Assembly: GCA_963829965.1 (NCBI GenBank)
Contig: CAWHLK010000060.1
Coordinates: 62,001-126,000, forward strand
Length of the DNA stretch: 64,000 nt
Reading direction: 5' to 3'
Source of the DNA: DASXZH01 sp963829965
GTDB taxonomy: Bacteria > Armatimonadota > Fimbriimonadia > Fimbriimonadales > Fimbriimonadaceae
The position numbers were made by a program, and so were the translations under genes. Of this stretch, positions 1 through 8,804 are shown piece after piece (position 1 is the first letter of the stretch; each line of letters opens with the position of its first letter). The notes under the pieces were generated by a model. The model searched no databases and was not told the origin of the DNA. It worked only from the letters and a program-made list of their open reading frames with translations.

Positions 1-699
1 ATAGGTTTCACCGGCGGCCAGAATGCTTGCCTTAAGGCGCGGCAAGCACCGGACGCCTTGCTCCTGAACTCGGACACTATCGTCCATCCCGGCGCCATAC
101 GAACCTTGATCTGCTACTCGGAAGCCCATCCGGAAATAGGAATCCTCGGTCCCAAGCTCTTGAACTTGGACGGCTCGCTGCAGTTCAGTTGCCGGCGTTT
201 TCCCAACCCGCTCGCTGCCCTGTTTCGGAACACCCCGATCGGGCGCCTCTTTCCGAAAAACAAATACACCCGAGATTATTTGATGTCCGATTTGCCGCAC
301 GACGAAACTCGCGAGGTTGACTGGGTTTCGGGCGCCGCGTTATATGCGCGAAAAGATTTTATCGACAAGGTCGGCTTGCTGGACGACAAGTATTTCATGT
401 TTTCCGAAGACGTGGACTGGTGCTACCGGTGCTGGGATGCCGGATTCATGGTCGTTTATCAGCCGCAGTCCGTGATTACTCACGCAATCGGCCGGAGCAC
501 CGATAAGGCGCCGAATCGGATGATCGGCGGTTTCCATCGCAGCATGTTCCGGTTCTACCGAAAGAACATGGCTTCCAAGCTGCCCTCGGTGGTGCGGCCC
601 TTTGCCATCGCGTTCGCTTGGCTGGCCCTTGTCTTGCGGGCGGGGATGTTTATCGTTAAAAACAAGTTAGATACCCTGGGAAGAAAACTGAAGCAATGA
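1..699 (+). CDS. Family 2 glycosyltransferase (rhamnosyltransferase-like), 5' end outside the window
   Basis: The reading frame is open from base 1, so the N-terminus lies upstream of the window; the first internal ATG at 58 is not the start. Visible are the GFTGGQNACLKA stretch, the LLLNSDT metal/nucleotide-binding region (the DXD equivalent) and the late acceptor motif MFSEDVDWCYRCWDAGF, all typical of GT2 enzymes that add sugars from nucleotide donors onto lipid-linked glycans at the cytoplasmic membrane. A hydrophobic stretch near the C-terminus (FAIAFAWLALVLRAGMFIV) may be a membrane anchor. The stop overlaps the next gene's start (ATGA), so the two are probably co-translated in a polysaccharide assembly operon. 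The acceptor and sugar cannot be told from sequence. Confidence 0.88.
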   Translation: MGFTGGQNACLKARQAPDALLLNSDTIVHPGAIRTLICYSEAHPEIGILGPKLLNLDGSLQFSCRRFPNPLAALFRNTPIGRLFPKNKYTRDYLMSDLPHDETREVDWVSGAALYARKDFIDKVGLLDDKYFMFSEDVDWCYRCWDAGFMVVYQPQSVITHAIGRSTDKAPNRMIGGFHRSMFRFYRKNMASKLPSVVRPFAIAFAWLALVLRAGMFIVKNKLDTLGRKLKQ

Positions 700-3029
700 A
701 ACGGATCGAGGCTCCCATACTACTGCTTGCCCTGTCTGCGTTCCTGGCGCCTCTGGTGGGGGGCTATATCGACGTTGCTTCTGCCGCAGGCAGTCCAGGC
801 ATCTTGGACATCTTCGGATACGATGCCTGCACGCTCGCCCACGGGCTTCTCTATGCGCTTGTGGCCGCTGCGGTCGCGCTCGCCATCGTTCGGAGGCAAG
901 TCGCCCAATTGCCGCACACGCCGGTCATTGCGGCCCTCGGCTGTCTGCTTGCCTTCATCACCCTCTCGCTAGGGCTTTCGCAATACAAAATGCAGAGCCT
1001 CATAAGCTTTGCCGATTGGCTCATGTATGGTGTGGCCTTCATGGCCTCTGCGGCCATTGTGGGGCGCAAAGAGGGGCCCAAGTTACTGTGCGGGGCGTTT
1101 GTGGCGGGCTGCATCGTTACCTCGCTTGGCGCGATGCGTGAATACGTGACTCAACCAGACCCTGCATGGCGCGTAATGTTCCATTGGGAGAACCCGAATG
1201 CTCTGGCCGGCATATTGGTTCTTGGCCTCTTCACCGCCATCGGTCTTGGTTATGCCAGCTCCAAACCGGTGGCCGTTGTTTGGTGTTTTGCAGGCGGAAT
1301 TCTAGGCTCCACGCTGCTGCTAACTCAATCCAAGGGAGGATTGGGCGGTGTGTTGGCCGGCCTCGTTTTCTATTTCCTTCTATTAGCTTACTACCGTCGC
1401 TCAAGTGTTGGGCTGAAGGCATTCCTGTTCTTCATCCTCGATCTGGTAGCTATTGCGTTGCTGCTTAAAGTTCTCGGCTTCGCCATAGGCATCGCAGGTC
1501 TGAAGGGCGTCCTCCTGGGAGCGTTCGCATTGCTGGTCTTCCTTGGTGCGTACACAAAATCAAAAGTTGGTGTCAAGGTCTTGTACCTGGCAGCTCCGTT
1601 CGTTCTCGCTCTAATTATCTTTGTTGGACTCACCAAGATCCAAAAAACCGTTGGCACGGATCCGGGGCCTACTGCTGCCCCGGTTGCTCAGGCCAGCGGC
1701 GATCCGGCGACTCCTCTGGCTCCAACTGGAGGGCCCGCTCCTCTCGGCCGCGTGCTGAACCCGATGTCCACCGCGGAGCAGTCGGCAAGCTTCCGCTTTA
1801 ACCTCTGGAAAGGTTGCCTGACCCTCATCAAAGATAACGTGATCGGCGATGGGATTGGCACTTATCGGTTCCAAAGCGCCAAGCCGGGCAACACATCCGA
1901 AACCAAGCTCGCGCATAACTCCTTTTTGCAACTTGCGGTTGAGGCAGGACCTCTCGCCTCTATCTCCTTAATCGTGTTTCTTGCGCTTTGCGCGTTCGAA
2001 ATGGTGAAAGGAAGCCGCAAGCTGCCCGAAAAGCCCAATCTATTCCGGGCGGGGCTGTTTGCGGCCATCCTCGCGGCGGTGGTTCACAACTGCGTGGACA
2101 GTGACCTGTACTTCACCGGCACCGGACTTTCATTCTTCCTCCTAATTGGCGTTGGGCTCGCTTTAAGTTCGGATGCCATTGTTCCTGAGCTCCTGCGGCC
2201 CGGATCCAAAGCCGGACTGCTCGGCGCGGCCGCAGTCGGCTCCCTGGTCGTGCTTTATGCGGGCGTGGTGCAAATCAAGATCGAGAACCTCCTTTCCGAT
2301 ATTGCCACTCGATCGCCGAACGCGCCGGCCGAGGCAACTGCCCTCCAAGGCCTGTGCCCCTTCGACTGGAGAGTTTGGTATTACTCGGTCCCTATGGCCC
2401 AGAACCCGGAAGACCGGGTGAATCTGGCGCAGAAATCGGTGGAACAGGGACCAACCGTCGTCGCCTATCACCGCTTGGCGATCGTCCTTCGTGAGGCAAA
2501 CCGGCCCACCGAGGCAATCGGAGAGCTCAACGCGAGCTTAAAACTCGATCCAAACAACCTGGCCGCCCTCCAGCTCATGCTGGATATCCAAAAGGAAACT
2601 TCCGTTGCAGACGCGGTCAAAACGGCCGAGCGAATGATTGGAGTCGAAAAGACAACCTATTTTTCCATTCGGGCACTGCCGGAAGTTGTTCCCACGGAAA
2701 CCTACGAGGCAAGAATCTTCCTTGCAACACAAGAGAAGGACCCAGCAAAACTCATCACATTGTTGCGTCCTGCCGTGCAGGGCTTGACGGAGTATGCCAA
2801 CACCACGGTCCCCATGATCGTCAGATTCGAATCGACCGGTGGAAGCCAGGTTGGATCTCCGAAGGACGCGGTGAACATCCTTAGCGACGCGATCACCGCG
2901 GCCCGGGCGCTCGCGAAATGCTACCGGATGGAGAAGGATGAAAACGATGCCAAATGGGCGGACAATGCCGACCGCACGTTCGAAGCCGCACTACCCGGCT
3001 TGGCAACTCCGCCCAGCTTGTCCAAATAG
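696..3029 (+). CDS. O-antigen ligase/polymerase-like membrane protein with C-terminal TPR region
   Basis: This 777-residue protein has about a dozen hydrophobic segments over residues 1-530, followed by a soluble tail. The conserved Wzy/WaaL family loop is present around residues 370-415: SFRFNLWKGCLTLIKDNVIG, then GIGTYRF and AHNSFLQLAVEAG. Members of this family transfer or polymerise undecaprenyl-linked oligosaccharides on the outer face of the membrane. The tail contains at least one TPR-like unit (VAYHRLAIVLREANRPTEAI, then LDPNNLAAL). A proline/alanine-rich linker near residues 320-350 sits in the large extracytoplasmic loop. The start overlaps the upstream glycosyltransferase stop by four bases. 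The 3' end runs about 109 bases into the convergent PBP2 gene. Ligase versus polymerase cannot be decided here. Confidence 0.82.
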   Translation: MKRIEAPILLLALSAFLAPLVGGYIDVASAAGSPGILDIFGYDACTLAHGLLYALVAAAVALAIVRRQVAQLPHTPVIAALGCLLAFITLSLGLSQYKMQSLISFADWLMYGVAFMASAAIVGRKEGPKLLCGAFVAGCIVTSLGAMREYVTQPDPAWRVMFHWENPNALAGILVLGLFTAIGLGYASSKPVAVVWCFAGGILGSTLLLTQSKGGLGGVLAGLVFYFLLLAYYRRSSVGLKAFLFFILDLVAIALLLKVLGFAIGIAGLKGVLLGAFALLVFLGAYTKSKVGVKVLYLAAPFVLALIIFVGLTKIQKTVGTDPGPTAAPVAQASGDPATPLAPTGGPAPLGRVLNPMSTAEQSASFRFNLWKGCLTLIKDNVIGDGIGTYRFQSAKPGNTSETKLAHNSFLQLAVEAGPLASISLIVFLALCAFEMVKGSRKLPEKPNLFRAGLFAAILAAVVHNCVDSDLYFTGTGLSFFLLIGVGLALSSDAIVPELLRPGSKAGLLGAAAVGSLVVLYAGVVQIKIENLLSDIATRSPNAPAEATALQGLCPFDWRVWYYSVPMAQNPEDRVNLAQKSVEQGPTVVAYHRLAIVLREANRPTEAIGELNASLKLDPNNLAALQLMLDIQKETSVADAVKTAERMIGVEKTTYFSIRALPEVVPTETYEARIFLATQEKDPAKLITLLRPAVQGLTEYANTTVPMIVRFESTGGSQVGSPKDAVNILSDAITAARALAKCYRMEKDENDAKWADNADRTFEAALPGLATPPSLSK

Positions 3030-4807
3030 GCCTTGACGATCTGGGCGGCGATCGGCGCCGAAACCTCTCCTCCGTGGCCGGAGCGCTCCACAAGAACGGC
3101 AATAGCGATCTTAGGATCTTCGGCAGGAGCAAAGCCAACAAACCAGCTGTGAGTCTTTTGACCAACTCCGCTGTGCTCGGTACTACCGGTTTTGCCCGCC
3201 CATGTCAAACCTGAGATCTGAGCCCTACGGCCAGTGCCTCTCTCGATGACGCCGACCATGGCCTCGTGCAAATCCTTCCAAACTTCTGCTGACACGCTGA
3301 CCTTCCACTGCTCCTCGGGTTCGTTCGGTACGCTCTGATCGCCGTTGACAGTTTCCTTGATCAGATGCGGCCGGTAACAGATTCCCTCGTTGGCAACGAG
3401 GCACGCAAGGTCAGCCATTTGTAGGGGAGTCACCGAAAGCTCACCTTGTCCGATACCTAGATTCACTGTATCGCCCGGATACCAACTCGGCTTTTGATCC
3501 GCCGTTTTGTGCTGCACCGCCCGAAGCCAATCGTCCGTCGGAACGATCGCTTTGCTCTCGCCCGGGAGATCGATCCCTGAGCGATGGCCAAGCCCGACTT
3601 TCAAGGACTCCGCGCAAAGCGCCTCGGGCCCCGTCCGCACCGCCTGATCGGCAAAATAGGTGTTACAGGACTTGATGAGCGCAGTTTCGTATTGGATCGC
3701 GCCGTGATGCCCGAGGCACTTGAACTTGCGGTCTCCCACTTTGTAATAGCCAGGGCAATAAACGGTACGACTCATTGAAAAGGTGCCCACTTCGGCCGCC
3801 GCGAGCGTTGACACGATCTTAAAGGTGGAACCTGGCGAGTAGCTTCCCGCAATCGCGCGATTGAACAGAGGCTTCATCTTGTCTTTGACGAGCTCATCGT
3901 AATCGGCGGATTTGATCCCCTGCAAAAACTCGTTTGCGCTGTACGTTGGGTTGCTTGCCAGACACAATATCTCGCCCGTCTTGGGTTCAATCGCCACAAC
4001 CGCACCTCCCGAATCGGGTGAATCGGTTTGAACCGCCTTTAGCTGCTGCATGGCGAGATGTTGAAGCGAGGAATCGATGGTCAGCCTAAGTTTTGAGCCC
4101 GGCACAGGATTGTCCCGCGCCATTACCAGCAATGGGCGCTTCTTTTTGTCCAGTTCGATCTCCTCGGTTCCCGGCTTACCCATCAGGTCCTTCTCATAGT
4201 AGGCCTCCAAGCCCATTTTGCCGACATAATCCTGAGGTTTGATGCCCTGCTTCTTAAGGCGCTCAACGTCTCGTTCGTCGGGCGTCCAGACATAGCCGAG
4301 CACATGGGCGAAATCCGTATCGTCCGTGTAGTATCGAATCGGCTGCTCTTCCGCATCCACTCCTGGCAGGTCCGGTTTGGATTCGGCGATCTCAGTCGCC
4401 TGTTCTACGGTAACGCCGGCGCAGATCGGCACCGGCACAAATCTCTTGGTTCGGTCGTAGTCCAATTTCTGCTGCAACTTCACCGTATCGATGCCCAGGA
4501 TCGCAGCCACCTGTGGCAAAACCTGTGGGTTGTGCTTGAGAACGTCCGGCACGGCGGTAATAACCCATTCGGATCGAACGCCCGCAAGCAGAGCCCCGGT
4601 TCTATCCACAATCAGCCCCCTAGGCGCCAGTTTGGGAACCGTGTTGGTGTCGTATGGCACCCCCCTTTCGGAAAGCTCGGCCGCTTTCACAACTTGCAGA
4701 TACCAGAGCCGCAGGAACAGCGCCACCAACGAGAGCAATAGAATCCCAATCGGCGCTAGTTGTCGAACCCCGATGTCCGGTTTTTTCGGTATGTGGATTA
4801 CAGACAT
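2921..4807 (-). CDS. mrdA: Penicillin-binding protein 2, class B peptidoglycan transpeptidase
   Basis: This 628-residue protein has a single N-terminal membrane anchor (IGILLLSLVALFLRLWYLQV), a PBP dimerisation domain (APRGLIVDRTGALLA onwards) and a transpeptidase domain. The active-site set is complete: SxxK as GSTFK near residue 330, SxN as SCN, and KTG as WAGKTGSTEH. It crosslinks peptidoglycan during lateral wall growth, normally partnered with RodA, which is not in the window. The last 20 or so residues (SALSAHLASFSSFSIR) overlap the 3' end of the convergent O-antigen ligase-like gene. Upstream lies the GGTTTTA repeat tract and an IS element, so its promoter region may be affected by the insertion. 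PBP2 is more likely than PBP3/FtsI because of its size and the PBP1A neighbour, but that split is not certain. Confidence 0.9.
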   Translation of the reverse strand: MSVIHIPKKPDIGVRQLAPIGILLLSLVALFLRLWYLQVVKAAELSERGVPYDTNTVPKLAPRGLIVDRTGALLAGVRSEWVITAVPDVLKHNPQVLPQVAAILGIDTVKLQQKLDYDRTKRFVPVPICAGVTVEQATEIAESKPDLPGVDAEEQPIRYYTDDTDFAHVLGYVWTPDERDVERLKKQGIKPQDYVGKMGLEAYYEKDLMGKPGTEEIELDKKKRPLLVMARDNPVPGSKLRLTIDSSLQHLAMQQLKAVQTDSPDSGGAVVAIEPKTGEILCLASNPTYSANEFLQGIKSADYDELVKDKMKPLFNRAIAGSYSPGSTFKIVSTLAAAEVGTFSMSRTVYCPGYYKVGDRKFKCLGHHGAIQYETALIKSCNTYFADQAVRTGPEALCAESLKVGLGHRSGIDLPGESKAIVPTDDWLRAVQHKTADQKPSWYPGDTVNLGIGQGELSVTPLQMADLACLVANEGICYRPHLIKETVNGDQSVPNEPEEQWKVSVSAEVWKDLHEAMVGVIERGTGRRAQISGLTWAGKTGSTEHSGVGQKTHSWFVGFAPAEDPKIAIAVLVERSGHGGEVSAPIAAQIVKAYLDKLGGVAKPGSAASNVRSALSAHLASFSSFSIR

Positions 4808-4809
4808 GA

Positions 4810-5010
4810 AGTTGGGTGTTGGGTTTTGGGTGTTGGGCTTAGGTTATGGGTGTTGGGTTTTAGGTTTTAGGTTTTAGGTTTTAGGTTTTAGGTGTTGGAT
4901 TTGGGCTTTAAGCGTTGTGTGCTAGGTATTGGCTGTTGGAGAACAAGGGAGTTGAAAACAAACCTACTACCCAAAACCTAAAACCCAAAACCTAAAACCC
5001 AAAACCTAAA
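4810..5010. repeat. GGTTTTA / GGGTGTT minisatellite tract, left part with its inverted arm
   Basis: From about 4810 the plus strand is a string of GGGTGTTGGGTTTT-type words, with five perfect head-to-tail copies of GGTTTTA at 4856-4890. After a mixed spacer the strand sense flips at about 4968, giving CCCAAAACCTAAAACC words up to the IS boundary at 5010. The two arms are complementary and could form a long imperfect stem in the transcript or DNA. The tract resumes at 6333 beyond the IS. It lies in the upstream region of mrdA and downstream of the class A PBP gene. The function is unknown; a terminator or attenuator, a recombination hot spot, or a genome-wide dispersed repeat are all possible. 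Confidence 0.8.
5003..5010. repeat. Target-site duplication, left copy (AACCTAAA)
   Basis: The 8 bases AACCTAAA directly left of the IS end are repeated exactly at 6333-6340 to the right of it. Eight to nine bases is the usual duplication for IS256-family elements. The surrounding tract is itself repetitive, so a chance match is more likely than normal. Confidence 0.7.
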
Positions 5011-5037
5011 GGCGACGTCCCAAATCGTGTGGAAATT
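5011..5037 (+). repeat. IS256-family terminal inverted repeat, left end
   Basis: This pairs with 6306-6332 in inverted orientation. Matching blocks are GGCG, GTCCC, ATC and GTGGAAATT, with mismatches between them. Confidence 0.75.
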
Positions 5038-5068
5038 GTCCGCGTGCTTCCATTGAAATCATATCTCA

Positions 5069-6235
5069 TTACGAGGCGAGCTTCAAATCCTCCTGAATGG
5101 GTTGGTTAAGTGTCTCAAATCCGTGGACCTTTCGATGTGTAATTACGCCGCATGCGAGCATGGCCCAGAAGAGCAGGCATACACTTTCCCCTGTGTGGGT
5201 GGCGCCTTGTACTTTGACGCGTCTACGGAACTCCTCGTTAAGCCGCTCGATGGAGTTGGTTGAGCGTAGGGACTTCCATTGCGGAAGCGGGAACCTTAGG
5301 AAGGTAAATAACCTGTCCCCTGCTTCTTTGAAGCTGCTTACGACCTTCGGGCACTTTGAATGCCACTTGATGATGAACTCCTTCCTAAGCCGCAAAGCGG
5401 TCTGGGCCTCATCTGCGTACATCATGGCCTGGTAGTCGGCTTTGAGTTCCTCGTGCATGGCCGGCGGGGCGTAGCCCAGCATGTTGCGTTCTTTATGAAC
5501 GGTGCAGCGCTGGACAAGGCAGTTCGGCCAGGTCTGCGCCAGAGCTGCTTCAATGCCGGGGTTGCCGTCTACAATGCAAACTTGTGGCTGCGGAACTCCT
5601 CTACTGACCAGATCACGCATGATTTCAAGCCAGGCCTCCTTGCTTTCGCCGCCCATGTCCTTCATCGACAGAACCATCCTTTCTCCGCCCTCGGTGATTC
5701 CAAGTGCCACGAGGATCATTAGCTTGTGAGAGGTTCCGTCCATGCGGACGTCCACACTCAGAGCGTCCAGGACCAAGCGAAGAATCCCTTCTTCAGAAAG
5801 GTCACGCTCCATCCAAGCCTCCCACTGGGGTTTGAGGCGTCTTAAACAACGGCTTACCATGCTCCTGCTAACCCCGCCCCCTAATGCCTGAGCAAGGGCA
5901 AACGAAACCTTGCGGACGCTGCAACCGCAAAGGTATGCCCGGGTGATGAGTGCCTCCGCCTTGGGAGTTAATCTTCTCCCATGAGGCAACACTGAGTTTT
6001 GAAACTCCACAAAGCTCCCGTCCCCGGTCCTAAGCCGGGCACGTGGCACATCCACATCGACCGTTCCAAACGTTGTCGTCACTTCACGAGTCCGGTGCCC
6101 GTTGCGATGACCCTTGCCCTCGCGGGCATACCGAGATCCCATCGCTTCCTCAAGTTCCTCTTCAAGGATTTCTTGAATGAAATCCCTAAGCTGAAATCGA
6201 ATGACGTCTTCAAGCGAGAAAGTATCCTGTTGCAT
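5069..6235 (-). CDS. IS256/mutator-type transposase
   Basis: This 388-residue DDE transposase is of usual length for the family. The N-terminal part has the typical EEELEEAMGSRYAREGKGHR region followed by TFGTVDVDVPRAR. Candidate catalytic residues are D in LDALSVDVRMDG, D in CIVDGNPGIEAAL, and E in RSTNSIERLNEEFRRR, the signature C-terminal block of the family. No frameshift or internal stop is seen, so the enzyme is probably functional. It is the only gene of the IS, and the short non-coding ends carry the inverted repeats. Transposition by this family is copy-paste through a circular intermediate (family knowledge, not visible here). Confidence 0.95.
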   Translation of the reverse strand: MQQDTFSLEDVIRFQLRDFIQEILEEELEEAMGSRYAREGKGHRNGHRTREVTTTFGTVDVDVPRARLRTGDGSFVEFQNSVLPHGRRLTPKAEALITRAYLCGCSVRKVSFALAQALGGGVSRSMVSRCLRRLKPQWEAWMERDLSEEGILRLVLDALSVDVRMDGTSHKLMILVALGITEGGERMVLSMKDMGGESKEAWLEIMRDLVSRGVPQPQVCIVDGNPGIEAALAQTWPNCLVQRCTVHKERNMLGYAPPAMHEELKADYQAMMYADEAQTALRLRKEFIIKWHSKCPKVVSSFKEAGDRLFTFLRFPLPQWKSLRSTNSIERLNEEFRRRVKVQGATHTGESVCLLFWAMLACGVITHRKVHGFETLNQPIQEDLKLAS

Positions 6236-6305
6236 AGCGCGTGCTCCTTGCCAGGGTTAACCTGGGCTTGTTTGTTCCAAAACAATGGACGCACGCGCTG
6301 TAAAG

Positions 6306-6332
6306 AATTTCCACCAGATCCGGGACACCGCC
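6306..6332 (-). repeat. IS256-family terminal inverted repeat, right end
   Basis: The reverse complement starts GGCGGTGTCCCGGATC and matches the left end at 5011-5037. The 8-base duplication AACCTAAA follows at 6333-6340. Confidence 0.75.
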
Positions 6333-6388
6333 AACCTAAAACCCAACACCCAAAACCCAACACCCAAAACCTAAAACCAAAAACCCAA
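6333..6388. repeat. Continuation of the CCTAAAACCC repeat tract right of the IS
   Basis: This stretch consists of words such as AACCTAAAACCCAACACCC and AAAACCTAAAACC up to the stop codon of the class A PBP gene. Removing the IS and one target copy would join it seamlessly to 4968-5010, giving one continuous tract between the PBP genes. Confidence 0.8.
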
Positions 6389-8779
6389 CTACTGATGATG
6401 CTTCGTGCAGTAACGCTTAGGCTCTGTACCCTTAATAAACGTTCTGCGCACGGTCTCAGGACAGTATACGGTTGCTCTCAACCCGGTATCGGCGCAAATC
6501 TCCACGGTCACCGTCTCCCTCGAGTTGCGAGCCGGTGCGCTCGAAGCAACTGGTGGGCTATCGGATTCCGTTGGCTTGTCCTCGGGGTCGGCGGGGGGTG
6601 GCGTTCGTTTCCTTACTGGTGCGGGCGGATCGTCCCGTTTAACCCCTTGGTTGTCCACGGGAGTGTTTGTGTTGTCGCCGGAATCCGTCGTGTCCGAGTT
6701 GTCTGTATTGTCCGAGTTGTCTGTGCTGTCTGCGTCCGTCTTCCTATCCTTGGGTTTTTCGGAATCATCGGTCTGCGTCTTATCGGACTCGTCATCTGAA
6801 GCTTGCGTCGAAGCGTCAATCTTTTCGGCAGGAGGGGGTGGTGCGCCGGTGCCGTATTTATTCTGAGCCGATTTCAGAATGGATGCCCAGATTTCGGCAG
6901 GGACGATGCCGCCGAAGCTGTGGCGGCTCATCGGCTCGTAAGTGGCGAGATGGCCCCCTGAAGACTGTTCATTGGCGACCCAGCAAATGCCAAGAAGATT
7001 GTTCGTGTATCCGCAGAACCAGGCGTCGCGGTTATCGTCGGTCGTTCCCGTCTTTCCTCTTGCGTCTTCAACATCCCGGGCTCTTGTAGCTGTCCCTCCT
7101 GTCACGACGCCGCGAAGGTAGATGTCCATTTGTGCCGCCACATTGCTGTCCAGCATGTTCTTGTGGATGTCTGGCTCATAAGATTGAACAACCGAGTTGT
7201 CCGGTCCTAATATCTTGGTGATTCCATAGGGTGTGGCTCGATCCCCATGAAGCATAAAAACGCTGTATGCCTGGGCCTGCTCGATCGGTGAAACCGCTCC
7301 CGCCCCCAACGCCAATGCCATTCTCGGCTCAAGAGGTGAGGTGTAACCAAATACATCGTGCGCGTAGGAGACCACCGTATCGGGCCCGACCTTTTCCATG
7401 ACCCGAGCCGCGCAGGTATTGATCGATCCGGCAATCGCTTCGGCAATGCTGACATTGCCGCCAAAGCCATTGTCATTCTGAGGAGACCAAGTCTCGCCTG
7501 ATTGGGGGTCCGTATACGTGTAGGCGCCGCTCGAAATCGTATCGGTAGGGCTGATGGCGCCGGTGGACAGCGCAGTGGCATAAACGATCGGCTTGAAGCT
7601 GGAACCTGGCTGCCTTCTGCCTTGGACCACCGCGTTGTATTGGTGCTTGTCAAAGTCGAGACCGCCGACCATGGAGAGGATCTGCCCATCCGAATTCATG
7701 AGCATAAATGCCCCCGTGGTGATCCGATAGCCTCGATTTTGTTCGATACCGCGCCTAAGATCGCGCTCGCTGGCTTCTTCCATCGCGGGATCGATGGTGG
7801 TTTCGATCGTATATCCGCCGGCTTTAAAGTCGATGTCGGGAAAATCCTTCTTCAGGCAATCGAGAACGTAGTGGACGAAATACTTGTACTTGTAAAAGGT
7901 TTCGCCACTGCCGAAATGCTTTGGCACGAGGTGAACCTTCTCATCGCAGGCTTTGCTGTACGCATCCTGAGTGATCCAACCCATTTGGAGTTCTTCATAC
8001 AGCACATCGTTTCGGTTATCTATCGACTTCTGGAGGTCCCGGAACGGGTTCTCGTCGGTAGGCCTGCGAACCAACCGGGCCAACAATGCTGCTTCCCCAA
8101 CAGTGAGAGATTTGAGATCGGCTTTGCCAAAGTACACTTCAGAGGCAGCTTTGAATCCGTAAGCCCCATCTCCATAGTAGGATTGGTTCAAATAGTCCGT
8201 CAGGATCTGTTGCTTCGTGAGCCGCTTTTCAAGGCTAACTGCCAGAGCGGCGTCGTGCAGCTTGCGGGAAAAACTCTTCTCCGGACTCGTAAACAGATTC
8301 TTTACGAGTTGCATTGTGATCGTACTGGCGCCTTGAGCGGTACGGTGTTCTCGAACGTCGGTGACAATCGAGCGCCCAAGCGAATAGTAGTCGATGCCGT
8401 TATGATCGAAGAATCGCCGGTCCTCGGCAGCGAGCGTGGCGTGGATCACATTGGTCGGGATATCTTCAAAGTGCTCGATCGGGTCCCGGGTTTGGTCGCA
8501 TGCCTCGTAAAGCACGGTTTTGCCATCCCGCGCGAACATCTTCGTGGATTTTCCTGAGGCAAAAACGGTCAACTTGGCTTGCAAACCGTGATCAAGCTGC
8601 TGGTCGGCCCAGTTTAGGGCATTGATCCAGACGATCCCGGCCGCGCTGCCCGAGACAATGAGGCCCAGGAAAATAACGCCCGCGCCAAATTTGAACGCGC
8701 GAACCCACGGCCGCCTTTTGGCGGACCGCTTGATCCGAGGCTGGACCTTCTTATCGGCTACAGTTGATTTGGCCGCCAT
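6389..8779 (-). CDS. Class A penicillin-binding protein 1A (glycosyltransferase/transpeptidase)
   Basis: This 796-residue protein begins with a basic cytoplasmic stretch and one membrane anchor (residues about 27-52). The GT51 domain follows, with AAEDRRFFDHNGIDYYSLGR and GASTITMQLVKN. The transpeptidase domain has GSSFKP (SxxK), SIN (SxN) and GKTGTTDD (KTG). It polymerises and crosslinks peptidoglycan in the periplasm. Residues about 660-750 form a long Asp/Ser/Thr/Asn-rich low-complexity linker with DNSDNTDNSD-type repeats. A short C-terminal module follows with paired cysteines (EICADTGL, TVYCPETVRR, RYCTKHH). The gene lies upstream of mrdA in the same direction, now separated by the IS. 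Both enzyme activities look intact. Confidence 0.93.
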   Translation of the reverse strand: MAAKSTVADKKVQPRIKRSAKRRPWVRAFKFGAGVIFLGLIVSGSAAGIVWINALNWADQQLDHGLQAKLTVFASGKSTKMFARDGKTVLYEACDQTRDPIEHFEDIPTNVIHATLAAEDRRFFDHNGIDYYSLGRSIVTDVREHRTAQGASTITMQLVKNLFTSPEKSFSRKLHDAALAVSLEKRLTKQQILTDYLNQSYYGDGAYGFKAASEVYFGKADLKSLTVGEAALLARLVRRPTDENPFRDLQKSIDNRNDVLYEELQMGWITQDAYSKACDEKVHLVPKHFGSGETFYKYKYFVHYVLDCLKKDFPDIDFKAGGYTIETTIDPAMEEASERDLRRGIEQNRGYRITTGAFMLMNSDGQILSMVGGLDFDKHQYNAVVQGRRQPGSSFKPIVYATALSTGAISPTDTISSGAYTYTDPQSGETWSPQNDNGFGGNVSIAEAIAGSINTCAARVMEKVGPDTVVSYAHDVFGYTSPLEPRMALALGAGAVSPIEQAQAYSVFMLHGDRATPYGITKILGPDNSVVQSYEPDIHKNMLDSNVAAQMDIYLRGVVTGGTATRARDVEDARGKTGTTDDNRDAWFCGYTNNLLGICWVANEQSSGGHLATYEPMSRHSFGGIVPAEIWASILKSAQNKYGTGAPPPPAEKIDASTQASDDESDKTQTDDSEKPKDRKTDADSTDNSDNTDNSDTTDSGDNTNTPVDNQGVKRDDPPAPVRKRTPPPADPEDKPTESDSPPVASSAPARNSRETVTVEICADTGLRATVYCPETVRRTFIKGTEPKRYCTKHHQ

Positions 8780-8804
8780 TCCGTGAGATTATGACGTAAC
8801 AGCG

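Larger units (their letters stand above)
5011..6332 (-). mobile_element. IS256-family insertion sequence, complete, about 1.32 kb
   Basis: The element is bounded by imperfect terminal inverted repeats. The left end reads GGCGACGTCCCAAATCGTGT and continues GGAAATT; the reverse complement of the right end reads GGCGGTGTCCCGGATCTGGT and also continues GGAAATT. Both are followed a little further in by a TCCATTG-like word. An 8-base direct repeat flanks it. It encodes one intact mutator-type transposase on the minus strand. The intact reading frame, recognisable ends and clean duplication suggest a fairly recent insertion into the simple-repeat tract between the two PBP genes. Confidence 0.88.

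Noticed and set aside
4856..4890. Eukaryotic-type telomere repeat as sign of contamination
   Set aside because: The units are flanked on both sides by clearly bacterial genes and a bacterial IS within the same tract; the period is close to but not the usual telomere word.
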